From Halogranum amylolyticum (GTDB taxonomy: Archaea; Halobacteriota; Halobacteria; Halobacteriales; Haloferacaceae): a stretch of 64,000 nt of DNA. The notes beneath the pieces are model-generated. The model saw nothing but the letters and a program-made list of their open reading frames with translations, was not told the DNA's origin and searched no databases. The stretch lies in NCBI RefSeq assembly GCF_900110465.1, contig NZ_FODV01000013.1, positions 1 through 64,000 of the forward strand, in the 5' to 3' direction. Numbering within the stretch: position 1 is the first letter of the stretch; the number at the start of each line of letters is the position of its first letter. Positions 42,388-52,253 of this stretch are shown piece by piece. The position numbers were made by a program, and so were the translations under genes.

Positions 42388-44028
42388 TTATTCCGCACCG
42401 AATCGACGTTCGAACCGCGTAATGTTCTCGTCAGTCCCGGCGATCACTACCTCGTCGGTAGCCTCGAGCCGAAAACGTTCAGGGTCGAAGTCGGTGATCG
42501 ACTCACCGTCTCTGACGATTGCCACGACCGTACATCCCGTGACTGTTCGAACCTCCTCATCCACCAGCGTTCTCCCTTCCAGACTGGGTGCCGGGAGACG
42601 CACCACGCTAACTTGCTTGTCGTACACTAGCAGATCCTCGTCTTCAAACACCGTTGAGGCCAACATGCGCCCGCTGACCGTCGCCAACGACTGTACGTAA
42701 TCTGCTCCCGCCCGATACAGCTTCTGCACATCTTCCTCCTCATTTGCTCGCACGACGATTTGAAGATCGGAATTCAGATCCCGTGCGATCAGCGTGGCGA
42801 AGATCGCCGTCGTGTCGTCCTCGACCGCGAGAAGCAGAACTGAGGCTTCCTCGATTCCTGCCGCTTCTAGGACATCCGGATCACGGGCATCGCCAACTAC
42901 GTCGGTATGTTCCTTCTCTTCAATGTCGAGGACGGTCAGTCGTGAACTGGTATTCATGAGTGCCTCGTAAGCCGCTTGCCCGGTGTCTCCATATCCGGCT
43001 ATGATGATTTCCTGCGCGGAAAATTTGCTGACGGTGGCAGCCGTCGCATCTCGGAGCATATCCAACTGATCGGACTCGCCAGCCACGAGCAGCCGTGTTC
43101 CGGCGTCCAGTTCATCATTCGGATCGATTGGGGTTTTGAAATTCCCGTTGAACCAGACCCCGATCACGTTCGCCCCGAATCGCTCGCGCAGCTGTGCCTC
43201 GGCGAACGTTTTGTCACAGAGATCACTACCTTCCTCGACTGAGAGTTCAACTAACTCGAAGTCATCGCCGATTTCGACGCCTTCCTCAACAGTTGCTGTC
43301 ACAGCGGTCGGGACTTCGCCTGCCAAGCTCTCACCTAACAGTTGACGCGGCGAGAGAACAGTGTCCGCTCCGGCCAACTGATGATACCGGGCTAATGCTG
43401 CATCTTCGATCAACGATATAATTCTCACATTGGGATTGATTTCGAGTGCCGAGAGAGCAATGCTCGCGTTCGTATCATCGGCGGCATCCGCCACAATGGC
43501 GATTGCCGAGGAGATCTGTGCATTTTCGAGCACGTCAGTAGATTCGGGATCGCCGTGGATGACGTTATATTCCGCCTCGTGGAGGCTGCTTGCGATGTCC
43601 GCATCCGGTTCGATGAGAACGTATTCGCGGTCACGCGCATCAAGTTCCTCAATCAAGACATCGGTGCGAGGCGTATGTCCGCAGATGATAATATGCCCAT
43701 CAAGACCATGAACTGTTTCGGGAGCCATCGGAGAAAGCGCGTCACGAAGCCACGGAACCGCAAATACGTCTACAGCGGTGAGAATGAGTCCGATCCCTGC
43801 GAGTTGCATCACGATCGCCAGGAGGTTCATCTGCAAGGTTCGCCACGGTGCGTCTTCCCCATATCCGGTTGTGGTGAAGCTCTGGATGACGATTTCGAGG
43901 GAATGATATAGAGGCTGAGGACGATTCTCCCAGATGGCCATGCCGACGTTGTATACCACCGTGAAAACAAGAGTCGTCACGATGACCAATGCGAGATAGT
44001 AGACGGTTCGACGAGTGCGTAACGCCAT
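42388..44028 (-). CDS. Potassium channel/TrkA-type protein with two RCK modules
   Basis: 546 residues. The N-terminal two helices flank the K+ filter TTTGYGED (52-59). After a third helix come RCK_N (HIIICGHTPRTDVLIEEL, about 112-230), RCK_C (about 245-330), a second RCK_N (IIIAGYGDTGQAAYEAL, about 340-455) and a second RCK_C (about 465-546). The double TrkA-N/TrkA-C layout is that of ligand-gated archaeal K+ channels. It probably passes K+ across the cell membrane under nucleotide control, relevant to salt-in osmoadaptation. Confidence 0.93.
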   Translation of the reverse strand: MALRTRRTVYYLALVIVTTLVFTVVYNVGMAIWENRPQPLYHSLEIVIQSFTTTGYGEDAPWRTLQMNLLAIVMQLAGIGLILTAVDVFAVPWLRDALSPMAPETVHGLDGHIIICGHTPRTDVLIEELDARDREYVLIEPDADIASSLHEAEYNVIHGDPESTDVLENAQISSAIAIVADAADDTNASIALSALEINPNVRIISLIEDAALARYHQLAGADTVLSPRQLLGESLAGEVPTAVTATVEEGVEIGDDFELVELSVEEGSDLCDKTFAEAQLRERFGANVIGVWFNGNFKTPIDPNDELDAGTRLLVAGESDQLDMLRDATAATVSKFSAQEIIIAGYGDTGQAAYEALMNTSSRLTVLDIEEKEHTDVVGDARDPDVLEAAGIEEASVLLLAVEDDTTAIFATLIARDLNSDLQIVVRANEEEDVQKLYRAGADYVQSLATVSGRMLASTVFEDEDLLVYDKQVSVVRLPAPSLEGRTLVDEEVRTVTGCTVVAIVRDGESITDFDPERFRLEATDEVVIAGTDENITRFERRFGAE

Positions 44029-44102
44029 ATAGACGGGTACATTTCGCCGGTAAGTATTAACAAAGGGTCTGAAACCCCTATGCTAGATGGAGGCCGCGCA
44101 CC

Positions 44103-44340
44103 CTATTGGAACCCTCGGCGAGCTTCACGACGCGCGCCAATCTCTGCATCACCCAGGAACTCCTCTTTCACTTGCTCAAAATAGTCCATGAGGTCGTCGG
44201 TGATCGTCGGGCGGATCTCCTCTATCGCTGTCCGGAAGTGACGCATCTCGACCCTCTCCGCCTCGGAATCCTCGCGGAGTACTGCTATCGCCGTCCGAAG
44301 GGCGTCCCCTCGAAAGCGTCGTTCACAGTGAAGACGATTA
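44103..44340 (-). pseudogene. C-terminal fragment of a Cdc48-type AAA+ ATPase
   Basis: Translation reads AVLREDSEAERVEMRHFRTA, IEEIRPTITDDLMDYFEQVK, then EEFLGDAEIGARREARRGFQ-stop. This closely resembles the end of haloarchaeal Cdc48/VCP-like ATPases. The upstream ~700 residues, including both Walker modules, are absent. It adjoins the channel gene and probably reflects a deletion or insertion event. Confidence 0.75.
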
Positions 44341-45842
44341 ACGGCAAACGACTACGAGTACTGGCAGTGGCGAGAGGACGACAGTATCAAATCGAAGTAT
44401 CATGGTCCAGCTGACGACGAGTGAGCCTGGAGCGTCGATTCCTCGATGGCTCATTCGAACCCTCAGGACGGGGGGATTGCCAGAAACCGAGAAGCTCACC
44501 ACACACCATGTTGCCGTTGTAAATCCAGCGCTTACAGGGTCTAGAGGGAAGTACGCGACAGTACTATAATCGGGCCATATTCTCAACACGGGTGTAGAAC
44601 ACCGTTTAGTTCGGCTAAACCACGGTGAGAACCACTTGCCGCCGAGCTTGGTTGGGGAGAGAGTCAGCTCGAGCAGCCGGTGACGGCGGACACCCCACCG
44701 TGTCCGCATAATCTTCCTCGCGAAAATGGAGGTCACACATGGCTGTTTCTCCTCATTATCGATGTGGAAGCACACAAGTAACGAGGTAACTAATTATCCA
44801 AGTAGATATATTAAATAGCACTATCAGTACACGAGATTACAAATACGTGCTCAACTTGGAATCTGTTGTTCTCTTCTAATCCCGAACTTTGAGCGCTCTG
44901 AACCACTATCCCTCACGCTAGAAAAATGAAAGGGTTCAATCATGCTGGTCACGCAGCCAGGGCAAGAAATTTGTGTTATTCATATAATATACGTGGAATC
45001 AAAATCTTCCCAAGATACTGGATCAATCCCTCTACCATAATCTTTCTTATTCTATCCAATTGTTCTAAATAACGACACCAAATAGGGTCATCGGTTCAGG
45101 TCTCTGAATGACATTTCTAATAGAGGAAATTGGATATTCACGCTACTCTATTGTTGATTCAACTACTTCGATTTAGTTATATAAGAATCCTGATTGAACG
45201 TCGGTCGAATTGCTAGTTGATATTCCAGGGGGACAGTTAGTATAAGTCAGTTCGTGGAAAGAGGAAGACCGGCGCTAAACGACTCCTCGTTAGTAAATAG
45301 CTGGAGTAGTTTCCTGGGGGTTATGGAGATCAACCTTACCAGTTGCTACTCAGTCAGCCATCAGTTCACAGATTTTTTAGAGTGGCGCGGGTGCCGACCC
45401 GGTGACTCACAGGGAAACGTAGGGCTGGTTACGAGACAGTGGGTCGACACACCACTTACTTCACGGTCACTGCTGACCCGGACGACACACACTGTTCTTG
45501 TAACAGTGTGACATTCGGTAGCTAGAAACACAGGATTATCAATCTATGTGTGAAATCAACATTGGACACATGAATTCTAAACGATACTATCTCAGAGCAC
45601 CGCAGTAGTGTCCAATTCCGAGTTGCGCTGGAGAACCGCCAGATTTCAGCGTAGCGACTCCACGATATCGGTTGCAATCGAAGCAGCAGAATATTCCGAG
45701 TGCGTCCTCAACAACCCCCATGCAACGGAATTCATCAACCAGATAAGCGCCGTATCCACTCCTTCTCAATCTTACTTATAACGAGATAAGAATTCGATGA
45801 GCTACAACATTGCCGGATAGGTAAACTCGTCTTCCTAAAAGC
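44341..45842. other. 1.5-kb gene-poor, partly AT-rich region
   Basis: 44790-45250 is markedly AT-rich for this genome. Open frames here lack recognisable features. A 60-codon minus frame at 45587-45769 with a few cysteines may be a remnant but is not claimed. No tRNA or repeat is seen. Confidence 0.45.
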
Positions 45843-46397
45843 CTCAGGCGCACGCTCGTCGCAGTCGAAGACTTGAACGTCGCCGGGATGATGCAGTTCA
45901 ACAAAAACTCGCGTAACCGAGCATCCGCCGCATGGAGTACTTTTCTTCGGATGCTCGAATACAAATGCGAGCGAGAAGGAACACACTTCATCTCGGTTGA
46001 CCCACGGAATACGACCAAAGAGTGCGCCGCATGTGGAGTGAAAAGCGACAAGCCGTTGTGGGTACGCGAACACTCCTGTCCCTCGTGTGGCTTCACGGCA
46101 GATCGAGATTGGAACGCGGCGTGGAACATTCTTTCTCGCGGTATCAAGCAGTTAGGAGCGGGACGCTCCGAATCAACGTCCCCAGAAATCAAAGATTTCT
46201 GGTGTGCGAACGAATCGCGTCGCGATTCGTTAACGCCTGTGGAGACTGCGCTCCCTACAAGAACCACTTCGGTTCCTGCAAAGCGCGTCGTAGAAGCAGG
46301 AAGCCCCATCACCAGAAGTCAGAGACTGCTGGTTAGCAGTCAGAACTCTTTGAGTTCTGACGACACCCTCAAGCGCGAGCCGTCAGGCGAACGGTAG
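45843..46397 (+). pseudogene. TnpB (IS1341/IS605-group), N-terminally truncated
   Basis: About 180 codons remain. Present: the RuvC-II block LVAVEDLNVAGMM with catalytic Glu, the zinc ribbon CAACG..CPSCG, and the RuvC-III block TADRDWNAAWNI with catalytic Asp. The wedge/REC part and the first RuvC Asp are missing, and the frame upstream of 45850 is unrelated. Intact TnpB is an RNA-guided nuclease linked to IS200/IS605 transposition; this one should be dead. The 3' part is unusually rich in perfect hairpins (see ncRNA entry). Confidence 0.88.
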
Positions 46398-46410
46398 GGT
46401 GGGGTAGTTC
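46160..46410 (+). ncRNA. Candidate omega-RNA/sotRNA at the 3' end of the tnpB remnant
   Basis: Four hairpins: 9-bp arms around AAA (46182-46202), 11-bp arms around one T (46209-46231), ACTGCT/AGCAGT (46325-46340) and 10-bp arms around TTT (46339-46361). TnpB guide RNAs arise from this part of the element, and 3'-overlapping transcripts of tnpB are known in Halobacterium. The element's right end is near 46408. Confidence 0.45.
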
Positions 46411-47290
46411 ACTGAATTTCTTCCTCCATGTCCTCAATCAGAGCGACAGTACCGACGTGGACCGGCACGCGTTGGTGCAGGTCGGTCGGTTCGACGTTGA
46501 GCAACGACTTCGTGCCATCGGAGGAAGACCCGCCAGCCGTCTCGATGATGAAGCCGATAGGGTATCCCTCGAACTGGAGGCGAAGCTTCCCGTTTGGCGC
46601 GGACTGAAGCGCCGGGTAGGCGAAGATACCGCCGTAAGTGAGCACCTGATTGATGTCACCGATCATCGCCCCGCCGTAGCGCAGTTTCATGCTCTCGTCT
46701 GCCTCGATATCGTCAACGTACCCCGCGAAGTCCGTCGGCCAGTCGGGGACGCGACCGCCGAAGCCGTAGACCGAGGGGTCGTCGGGGAGGCGTACGTCTT
46801 CTTCGAGCACTTCTCGCCTCCCGTCGTCGACGAGATACTCCGTGACGCCGTTAGCGTCAGCAGCCATCATCGTCGTGATGGGGCCGAACAGCACGTACGC
46901 TGCGGCGACAAGGTCCGCGCCCGCAGCAGGGAGCGGAGCGTCGTAGACGGCGACAATGGTCCCCATCGTGTTGTTGGACTTCAGGTTCGAAGAGCCATCG
47001 AGGGGGTCGATGGCGACCGAGAGCCCTGATTCTCCATCGTCGTCTGTCGGAACGACCTTTGTCCGTTCCTCGCTGGCGTACCCGACCACCGCATCGAGCG
47101 CCCCGAGTTCCTCGAGGAACAACTCGTCGGCGTAGGCGTCGGCCGCGAGCTGTGTCTCACCGCTCGGATTTGTCTCGTCGTTCTGCGTACGCCGACCCGG
47201 AAGCGCCTCTCGGACGTCGGGAGCGAGTGCAGCGACCGTGTCGAATATCTCAGTGACTGCATCAGTGTGGGAATCCACGTGCGTCGACAT
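46409..47290 (-). CDS. fbp: Fructose-1,6-bisphosphatase class 1
   Basis: 293 residues. The sugar-phosphatase signature DPLDGSSN (residues 95-102 from ATG 47290) holds the metal-binding Asp residues. Later blocks [10 protein letters not shown] and [20 protein letters not shown] fit FBPase-I. It removes the C1 phosphate of fructose-1,6-bisphosphate in gluconeogenesis. The ATG overlaps the aldolase stop (TGATG), so aldolase and phosphatase are translationally coupled: triose phosphates to F1,6P2 to F6P. Confidence 0.95.
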   Translation of the reverse strand: MSTHVDSHTDAVTEIFDTVAALAPDVREALPGRRTQNDETNPSGETQLAADAYADELFLEELGALDAVVGYASEERTKVVPTDDDGESGLSVAIDPLDGSSNLKSNNTMGTIVAVYDAPLPAAGADLVAAAYVLFGPITTMMAADANGVTEYLVDDGRREVLEEDVRLPDDPSVYGFGGRVPDWPTDFAGYVDDIEADESMKLRYGGAMIGDINQVLTYGGIFAYPALQSAPNGKLRLQFEGYPIGFIIETAGGSSSDGTKSLLNVEPTDLHQRVPVHVGTVALIEDMEEEIQ

Positions 47291-48117
47291 CAATCAGAGG
47301 TGGTGTCAGCACGACTCTCCGCCGAAGACATAACTCCGAGCGCCTCGTCAGCCGTCTTGTCCTCGAAGATGACCTGTTCAAGACCGTCGAGCAGTTCTGT
47401 CGGGTTCTCTCGCTGGAAGACGTTGCGGCCGACCGCGAGGCCCGAGGCACCGGCGCTCATCGCCGTCTCGACGGTTTCGAGGAACTCCCGATCGCTGGTC
47501 TTCGACCCGCCGGACATGACGATCTTCGTGTTGCCGGCGACGTCGCAAGCCCACTGCATCGCGTCGGCGGAGCCCGGATACTTGATCTTCGTGATGTCGG
47601 CACCGAGTTCGAGTCCGAGGCGGGAAGCGTAGGCGATGGTACTCGCGCTGGTGTCGTTCTTCAGGCCCTGCCCACGTGGGTAGGACCACATGACGACGCC
47701 CATGTCGTGGTCGCGGGCGGCCTCCTGTGCGTCGCGGAACTCCTCGGCCATCTCGACTTCGTTGTTCGACCCACCGTAGTGCGTAAATCCGATTGCCTCC
47801 GCACCGAGGTCGGCCGCATTCTCGACGGACCAGTTCACGGCGGAATCTGGCTCACCCATCCACATGTTGGAGGTCCCGTTCAACTTCGCGAGAAGCGTGA
47901 CGTCGTCCTCGTAGGACGGATAGTACGCTTCCGCAAGACCCTTCCCGACGGCGAAGGCGGTGACAGCGTCGTGGGTCGCGACGTCGAACACCGTCTCGGG
48001 GTCCGCCGACGCTGGGACGTCTTCGAAGTCGATTGGACCATGCTCCAGCCCGTGGTCGTACGCGAGGATCAGTGCCTTGTCACTGCGTGTAACTGCAGAG
48101 TCTGCTCCAGATATCAT
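47290..48117 (-). CDS. Class I fructose-bisphosphate aldolase (DhnA type)
   Basis: 275 residues. Archaeal-type class I aldolase with [11 protein letters not shown] near the N-terminus and the Schiff-base region [10 protein letters not shown] (Lys177), plus [11 protein letters not shown] for phosphate binding. It condenses DHAP and glyceraldehyde-3-phosphate. It forms an operon with fructose-bisphosphatase. A palindrome (48159-48175) lies 42 nt upstream. Confidence 0.95.
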   Translation of the reverse strand: MISGADSAVTRSDKALILAYDHGLEHGPIDFEDVPASADPETVFDVATHDAVTAFAVGKGLAEAYYPSYEDDVTLLAKLNGTSNMWMGEPDSAVNWSVENAADLGAEAIGFTHYGGSNNEVEMAEEFRDAQEAARDHDMGVVMWSYPRGQGLKNDTSASTIAYASRLGLELGADITKIKYPGSADAMQWACDVAGNTKIVMSGGSKTSDREFLETVETAMSAGASGLAVGRNVFQRENPTELLDGLEQVIFEDKTADEALGVMSSAESRADTTSD

Positions 48118-48158
48118 CGACTAATTCCATTCACACCTTGTACTTAGACTTTGGTGAT

Positions 48159-48175
48159 TGGTGAGATATTCACCA
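48159..48175. promoter_or_regulatory. Inverted repeat upstream of the aldolase operon
   Basis: TGGTGA (48159-48164) and TCACCA (48170-48175) flank GATAT. A further TGGTGA lies at 48152-48157. Possible operator for a sugar-phosphate regulator. Confidence 0.4.
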
Positions 48176-48377
48176 TTCAGTAGAGAGATTCTACCGTATT
48201 CTCGGGTCCCACGATAGCCGACAGACAAGCCTGTCCATCTCTATCTTCAAACCCGGTTCCGACGCTGGCAAAGGGGGGTTCACACCACCTGTTATGTTGA
48301 CAAGAGGACAATCCTTCTCCGCGAGACAAGCCGCTGTGGTCGCTACCGATATTGGACACCAGTATTCGGCGACATTC

Positions 48378-49388
48378 CTAGGCAGTAATGTAGGCGGCCA
48401 TGTCGAGCATGCGGTTCGAGAAGCCGTACTCGTTGTCGTACCACGTGAGGATCTTGGCCATCTCGCCGTCGTTGACGACGTTCGTCGAGTTGAGGTCGAC
48501 CGTCGAGGAGAATGGCCACCCGACGATGTCCGAGGAGACGACCTCGTCGTCGGTGTAACCGAGGACGCCGGCGAGTTCGTTGTCGGCGGCCTCACGGAAC
48601 GCTTCGTTGATCTTCTCTGCACTCGGGTTACCCTCGAGGTCGACGACGAGCTCCGTGATCGAACCGTTCGGGACCGGTACACGAATTGCCATCCCGTCGA
48701 GTTTGTCATCCAGCTGTGGCAGAATCTCGGTGGCGGCCTGTGCGGCGCCCGTCGACGTGGGGACGATGTTCTCAGCGGCGGCGCGGCCACGGCGGGTCTT
48801 GCCCTGCGGGCCGTCGATGAGACTCTGACTACCCGTGTAGGCGTGGACTGTCGTGAGCAGGCCACTATTGATGCCGAAGTTCTCGTCGAGCACTTTCGCG
48901 ACCGGCGTCACACTGTTGGTCGTACAGGAAGCATTGGAGACGACATCCTCGTCGTCGTACTTGTCGTGATTGACACCGTAAACCAACTGTTTGACGGGCT
49001 TGTCACCCTTCGGCGGCGCCGAGATGACCACCTTGTCTGCTCCCCCTTCGAGGTGCTCGCTCGCGCCGTCCAGCGTCCGGAAGATGCCCGTACACTCCAG
49101 GGCGACGTCGACGTCCAGCTCGTCCCACGGCAGTTCGGCGGGACTCTGCTCGTTGTACAGCGGCACCGACGTCCCACCGATGGTGAGGTGGTCGTCTTTG
49201 AGTTCCACGCCATCATGGCGACCCATGACGGTGTCGTATTTCGCGAGGTACGTCATGTCCTCGACGTCCATCACGTCATTGATGCCGACGAGGTCGATAC
49301 GCGGGTCTTCCAGTACGGCACGGAACACGTTGCGGCCGATGCGGCCGAAACCGTTCAGCCCAACACGAATCGTATCTTCGTTGGCCAT
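48378..49388 (-). CDS. gap: Glyceraldehyde-3-phosphate dehydrogenase (bacterial type)
   Basis: 336 residues from MANEDTIRVGLNGFGRIGRN. Catalytic Cys155 in SNASCTTN; other blocks are HAYTGSQSLIDGPQ and WYDNEYGFSNRM. It is the phosphorylating, type I (bacterial) enzyme rather than the archaeal type II. Haloarchaea often hold separate glycolytic and gluconeogenic copies; proximity to FBPase and aldolase suggests the anabolic direction here. Upstream in-frame codons to 49451 are poor, and a TTTAATAGT box lies near 49460. Confidence 0.95.
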   Translation of the reverse strand: MANEDTIRVGLNGFGRIGRNVFRAVLEDPRIDLVGINDVMDVEDMTYLAKYDTVMGRHDGVELKDDHLTIGGTSVPLYNEQSPAELPWDELDVDVALECTGIFRTLDGASEHLEGGADKVVISAPPKGDKPVKQLVYGVNHDKYDDEDVVSNASCTTNSVTPVAKVLDENFGINSGLLTTVHAYTGSQSLIDGPQGKTRRGRAAAENIVPTSTGAAQAATEILPQLDDKLDGMAIRVPVPNGSITELVVDLEGNPSAEKINEAFREAADNELAGVLGYTDDEVVSSDIVGWPFSSTVDLNSTNVVNDGEMAKILTWYDNEYGFSNRMLDMAAYITA

Positions 49389-49589
49389 GTCAGTGGCTGA
49401 ATCCAAGTAGGAACTATCGTTCGAGTTCATCCATTTCAAATCGGGGTACAATCACTATTAAATCTCCTTGTGTGCGCCCAATATGGCCGTACCTATCCGA
49501 TACACCCCTTTGGAAAGCACACCTACGGAGACGACAGAAACCCCTACTGACTGATAGCTCCCTGTACAGGCCTACTGGGTTGGTCCCTA

Positions 49590-49600
49590 ATTTTTTATAC
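49590..49600 (+). promoter_or_regulatory. TATA box for the 49623/49832 operon
   Basis: TTTTTTATAC, centred 27 nt before ATG 49623, fits a leaderless transcript starting at that ATG. Confidence 0.6.
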
Positions 49601-49622
49601 ACCCACCATAGTATCTCCATTC

Positions 49623-49826
49623 ATGAGTCTGCTAGCAGAATCGCGGGTACCGACGGTTATCGAACCGATCGGATACACTCCGCAGGGTATACTGCAGTAT
49701 CCAACCGAGACCGAGATGCTCGTACAGTCCACTGAATATCAATTTACGACATCAGTGAAACACCGTGCCAGAGATGCTGCCACAGGAGTGCTGTGGGAAC
49801 AAGCGCAGGCAGACAATGGAATGTGA
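49623..49826 (+). CDS. 67-residue leading ORF before the PfkB kinase
   Basis: From MSLLAESRVPTVIEPIGYTP, ending WEQAQADNGM. Its ATG is exactly where a leaderless mRNA from the strong TATA box would begin, and its stop is 5 nt before the kinase start. That makes it a real first cistron or a coupling leader. No family recognised; the acidic, mixed composition is plausible for a protein. Confidence 0.6.
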   Translation: MSLLAESRVPTVIEPIGYTPQGILQYPTETEMLVQSTEYQFTTSVKHRARDAATGVLWEQAQADNGM

Positions 49827-49831
49827 GACCG

Positions 49832-50962
49832 ATGACACCAACTAACTATCCAGATTCCCAGACGCGTGACGCGGTAGTTTCGTGCCAGAAGCACCTTCCG
49901 TCCAACCCGAGCGGTGGGGACGTAGTGTTCGGCTTTGATGGCTACATTGATAATGTCCGACAGGCCGGGACGAACGCTGGTGCATCGGACAACGAGCGCA
50001 TCACGACACTGGACGAGTTCGGTGAGGAGATTGTAACATCGGCAGCTGCAGGGAGCTCGCTGTCAATCTCGTGGGAACGTTGTGGACAGCGAACTGGTGG
50101 ACACGTCAGCCACTTATCTCGTGTGTACCAGAACCTGGGGTTCGATCCGACAATCGTTGGGATGTGCGGAGACCCGGTTCTCGACCTCTTCGAACAAGAG
50201 TTCGGAGAGTGCACAATACATTCGCTGGGAGACCCGGGAGTCACCGACGCCATTGAATTTGATGATGGAAAGTTCATGTTGATGGATAGTGGTGGTGCTG
50301 CAACACTGGACTGGGAAACGCTCCAATCACACGTCGGAATCGACACACTAGTCGACGAGCTTGACGGGGCAAAGCTGCTTGGAATCGGCTACTGGGCGAT
50401 GATTCCTGAGCTCGCGACCATCTTAGATCAGCTGCGAGAGACGGTGTTCCCGAAGCTAACAGATCCACCGCAGCACGTCCTGCTCGATCCAGCGAATATC
50501 CGAGAAATCGACCGTGAAATGCTGGAGTCAATTGTCGCGGCGACACGCCGACTCAGGGACGTTGTCGAGGTGACCGTCTCGGCGAACCGCTACGAAACCA
50601 AAGAGCTCGCGACTGTACTCGGAGATCAGACCGGCGATGACCTCGAAGCCGACGCTCGCGTCGCATTCGATGCACTGGATGTCGACCGGTTTGTCGGGCA
50701 TAGCGCGACCGAGTCAGTGGTGGTAAGCGATAACGACATGACGAGTGTGAGCGTCGCTCCAGTCGAATCTCCGGAGTTGACCACCAGCGCTGGGGACCAC
50801 TTCAACGCGGGGGTCTCCCTCGGTCTCGTCGAAGGGCTGCCCGAGGACGCTGCTGTTGTCTTAGGCAATGCGCTTGCTCGCGTGTTCGTCCAGACGGGTG
50901 AGACACCGTCGTACGACGACATCGCAGAAGCCGTGACTACCTACGACACGCAGTTCGAGTAG
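49832..50962 (+). CDS. PfkB family carbohydrate kinase
   Basis: 376 residues from MTPTNYPDSQTRDAVVSCQK. The ribokinase-fold signatures are GGDVVFGFDGYIDNVRQAG near the N-terminus and TTSAGDHFNAGVSLGLVEG (anion hole and catalytic Asp) near residue 317. PfkB enzymes phosphorylate sugars, sugar acids or nucleosides. It is encoded within the sugar cluster and so probably acts on an imported sugar or ketose made by the adjacent dehydrogenase. The substrate cannot be fixed from sequence. Confidence 0.9.
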   Translation: MTPTNYPDSQTRDAVVSCQKHLPSNPSGGDVVFGFDGYIDNVRQAGTNAGASDNERITTLDEFGEEIVTSAAAGSSLSISWERCGQRTGGHVSHLSRVYQNLGFDPTIVGMCGDPVLDLFEQEFGECTIHSLGDPGVTDAIEFDDGKFMLMDSGGAATLDWETLQSHVGIDTLVDELDGAKLLGIGYWAMIPELATILDQLRETVFPKLTDPPQHVLLDPANIREIDREMLESIVAATRRLRDVVEVTVSANRYETKELATVLGDQTGDDLEADARVAFDALDVDRFVGHSATESVVVSDNDMTSVSVAPVESPELTTSAGDHFNAGVSLGLVEGLPEDAAVVLGNALARVFVQTGETPSYDDIAEAVTTYDTQFE

Positions 50963-51022
50963 TACTCCGAATCGATTCTGTTATGTTGAAATCGATATTT
51001 TCCCTTGTTGCTAATCGCAATT

Positions 51023-52054
51023 TCACGAATCCAGGGTGACCATTCCTTTGATGACGTTCGGGTCCATCGCTCGCTGGAAAGCGTCGTCGATGTCTTCGAG
51101 CGAAGATTCGAACTGGATGATCCCTTCAACGTCGACGATGTCATCAGCCAAGAGATCGATCGCTGCCGGGTAGGTGTTCTTGTATCGGAACGATCCGAGG
51201 ACATCGAGTTCGTTGTCGATGATCTCAAGCACATCGAAGGGGACTGTCGCCTCACTTGCGAGCCCGACGAGGACGACGGTACCTCCCCGGCAGACGACGT
51301 CGAGTGTGCTCTGGATGGACGGAACTGCACCGGACGCCTCAACGGCCACGTCGACACCGACGCCGTCGGTATAGTCATCGACAGTTGCCTCCAAATCGTC
51401 CTCCGCGACATTGACTACGAGGTCGGCCCCTCGCTCGCGAGCGAATGTGAGCTTCTCGTCGACAACGTCCGTCACGATGATATCGGTCGCACCGGCCGCT
51501 CGAGCGGTCTCCATTACCAGTAGTCCGATTGGACCTGCACCAGTCACGAGTACGGTGTCACCCGTTTCAACATCTCCACGGTGACAGGCGTGGATACCAA
51601 CGGAGAGCGGTTCACAGAGTGCTCCCTCTGTGGTCGAGACGTTCTCAGGCAGTTTGTAGGCGAAATCGGCCGGCCAGGAGACGTACTCGGTGAAGGCACC
51701 GTCGTGGGGTGGTGTCGCCATAAACCGAACGTCCTCACAAAGGTGGTAGTCGCCCTGCTTGCAGTGGCTACATCGACGACACGGAACACCTGGCTCGAGG
51801 GCGACGCGATCACCCGGTTCGAGTTCGGTGACGTTATCACCGACATCGACAACCTCTCCCGCACTCTCGTGGCCGAGGACGAGTGGGTTTTCGACGATGT
51901 AATCTCCGATACGACCGTGTTCGTAATAGTGAACGTCGGAACCACAGATTCCAACGTCTCGAACGGCGACGAGGACGTCGTCTGGACCTGGCGACGGTTG
52001 AGGACGATCTTGGAATTCAAACTGTAGAGGTTCGACTAACACTGCGGTTCGCAT
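51023..52054 (-). CDS. Zinc-dependent sorbitol/xylitol dehydrogenase-like protein (MDR family)
   Basis: 343 residues. Catalytic zinc ligands in GICGSDVHYYEHG and GHESAG; structural zinc cluster PCRRCSHCKQGDYHLC; Rossmann fold GAGPIGLLVMETARAAGA. The HYYEHGRIG and GHESAGEV context is that of polyol dehydrogenases, which oxidise sorbitol, xylitol or similar to ketoses with NAD(P)+. ATG 52054 is chosen; the two codons upstream add nothing. It lies opposite the PfkB kinase, a natural next enzyme for the ketose. Confidence 0.92.
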   Translation of the reverse strand: MRTAVLVEPLQFEFQDRPQPSPGPDDVLVAVRDVGICGSDVHYYEHGRIGDYIVENPLVLGHESAGEVVDVGDNVTELEPGDRVALEPGVPCRRCSHCKQGDYHLCEDVRFMATPPHDGAFTEYVSWPADFAYKLPENVSTTEGALCEPLSVGIHACHRGDVETGDTVLVTGAGPIGLLVMETARAAGATDIIVTDVVDEKLTFARERGADLVVNVAEDDLEATVDDYTDGVGVDVAVEASGAVPSIQSTLDVVCRGGTVVLVGLASEATVPFDVLEIIDNELDVLGSFRYKNTYPAAIDLLADDIVDVEGIIQFESSLEDIDDAFQRAMDPNVIKGMVTLDS

Positions 52055-52109
52055 GCACAACGATACATAATACAGGCACTAATAGCTGTGGCATGCTATG
52101 ACGCAGTCA

Positions 52110-52253
52110 TCACTCTCCGATACTCCCATCCTCGGGAGACCACGCCGGATAGTACCAGTTGACTGTGTCTGTGCCTTCTTGCGGATGGGTCTTCAAGCAG
52201 GGCGAGCCGTTGACTTGGTTCAGGAGCGTACAGTTCGTGGCCTGTTCTTGCAT
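52110..52253 (-). CDS. Possible 47-residue or truncated protein
   Basis: From MQEQATNCTLLNQVNGSPCL, ending WYYPAWSPEDGSIGE. The frame stays open about 30 codons further upstream with a hydrophobic, signal-like segment (YLIGSIAFTASLHVGF) but without a start, so this may be the tail of a decayed exported protein. Composition looks coding. It lies between the ABC importer and the polyol dehydrogenase on the same strand. Confidence 0.35.
   Translation of the reverse strand: MQEQATNCTLLNQVNGSPCLKTHPQEGTDTVNWYYPAWSPEDGSIGE

Noticed and set aside
45254..45511. 85-codon open frame in AT-rich DNA
   Set aside because: No recognisable sequence features and no upstream signals; judged chance.
45587..45769. 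60-codon minus frame with several cysteines
   Set aside because: Could be a remnant (CFDC and a later Cys), but no convincing zinc-ribbon spacing or homologous copy in the window.
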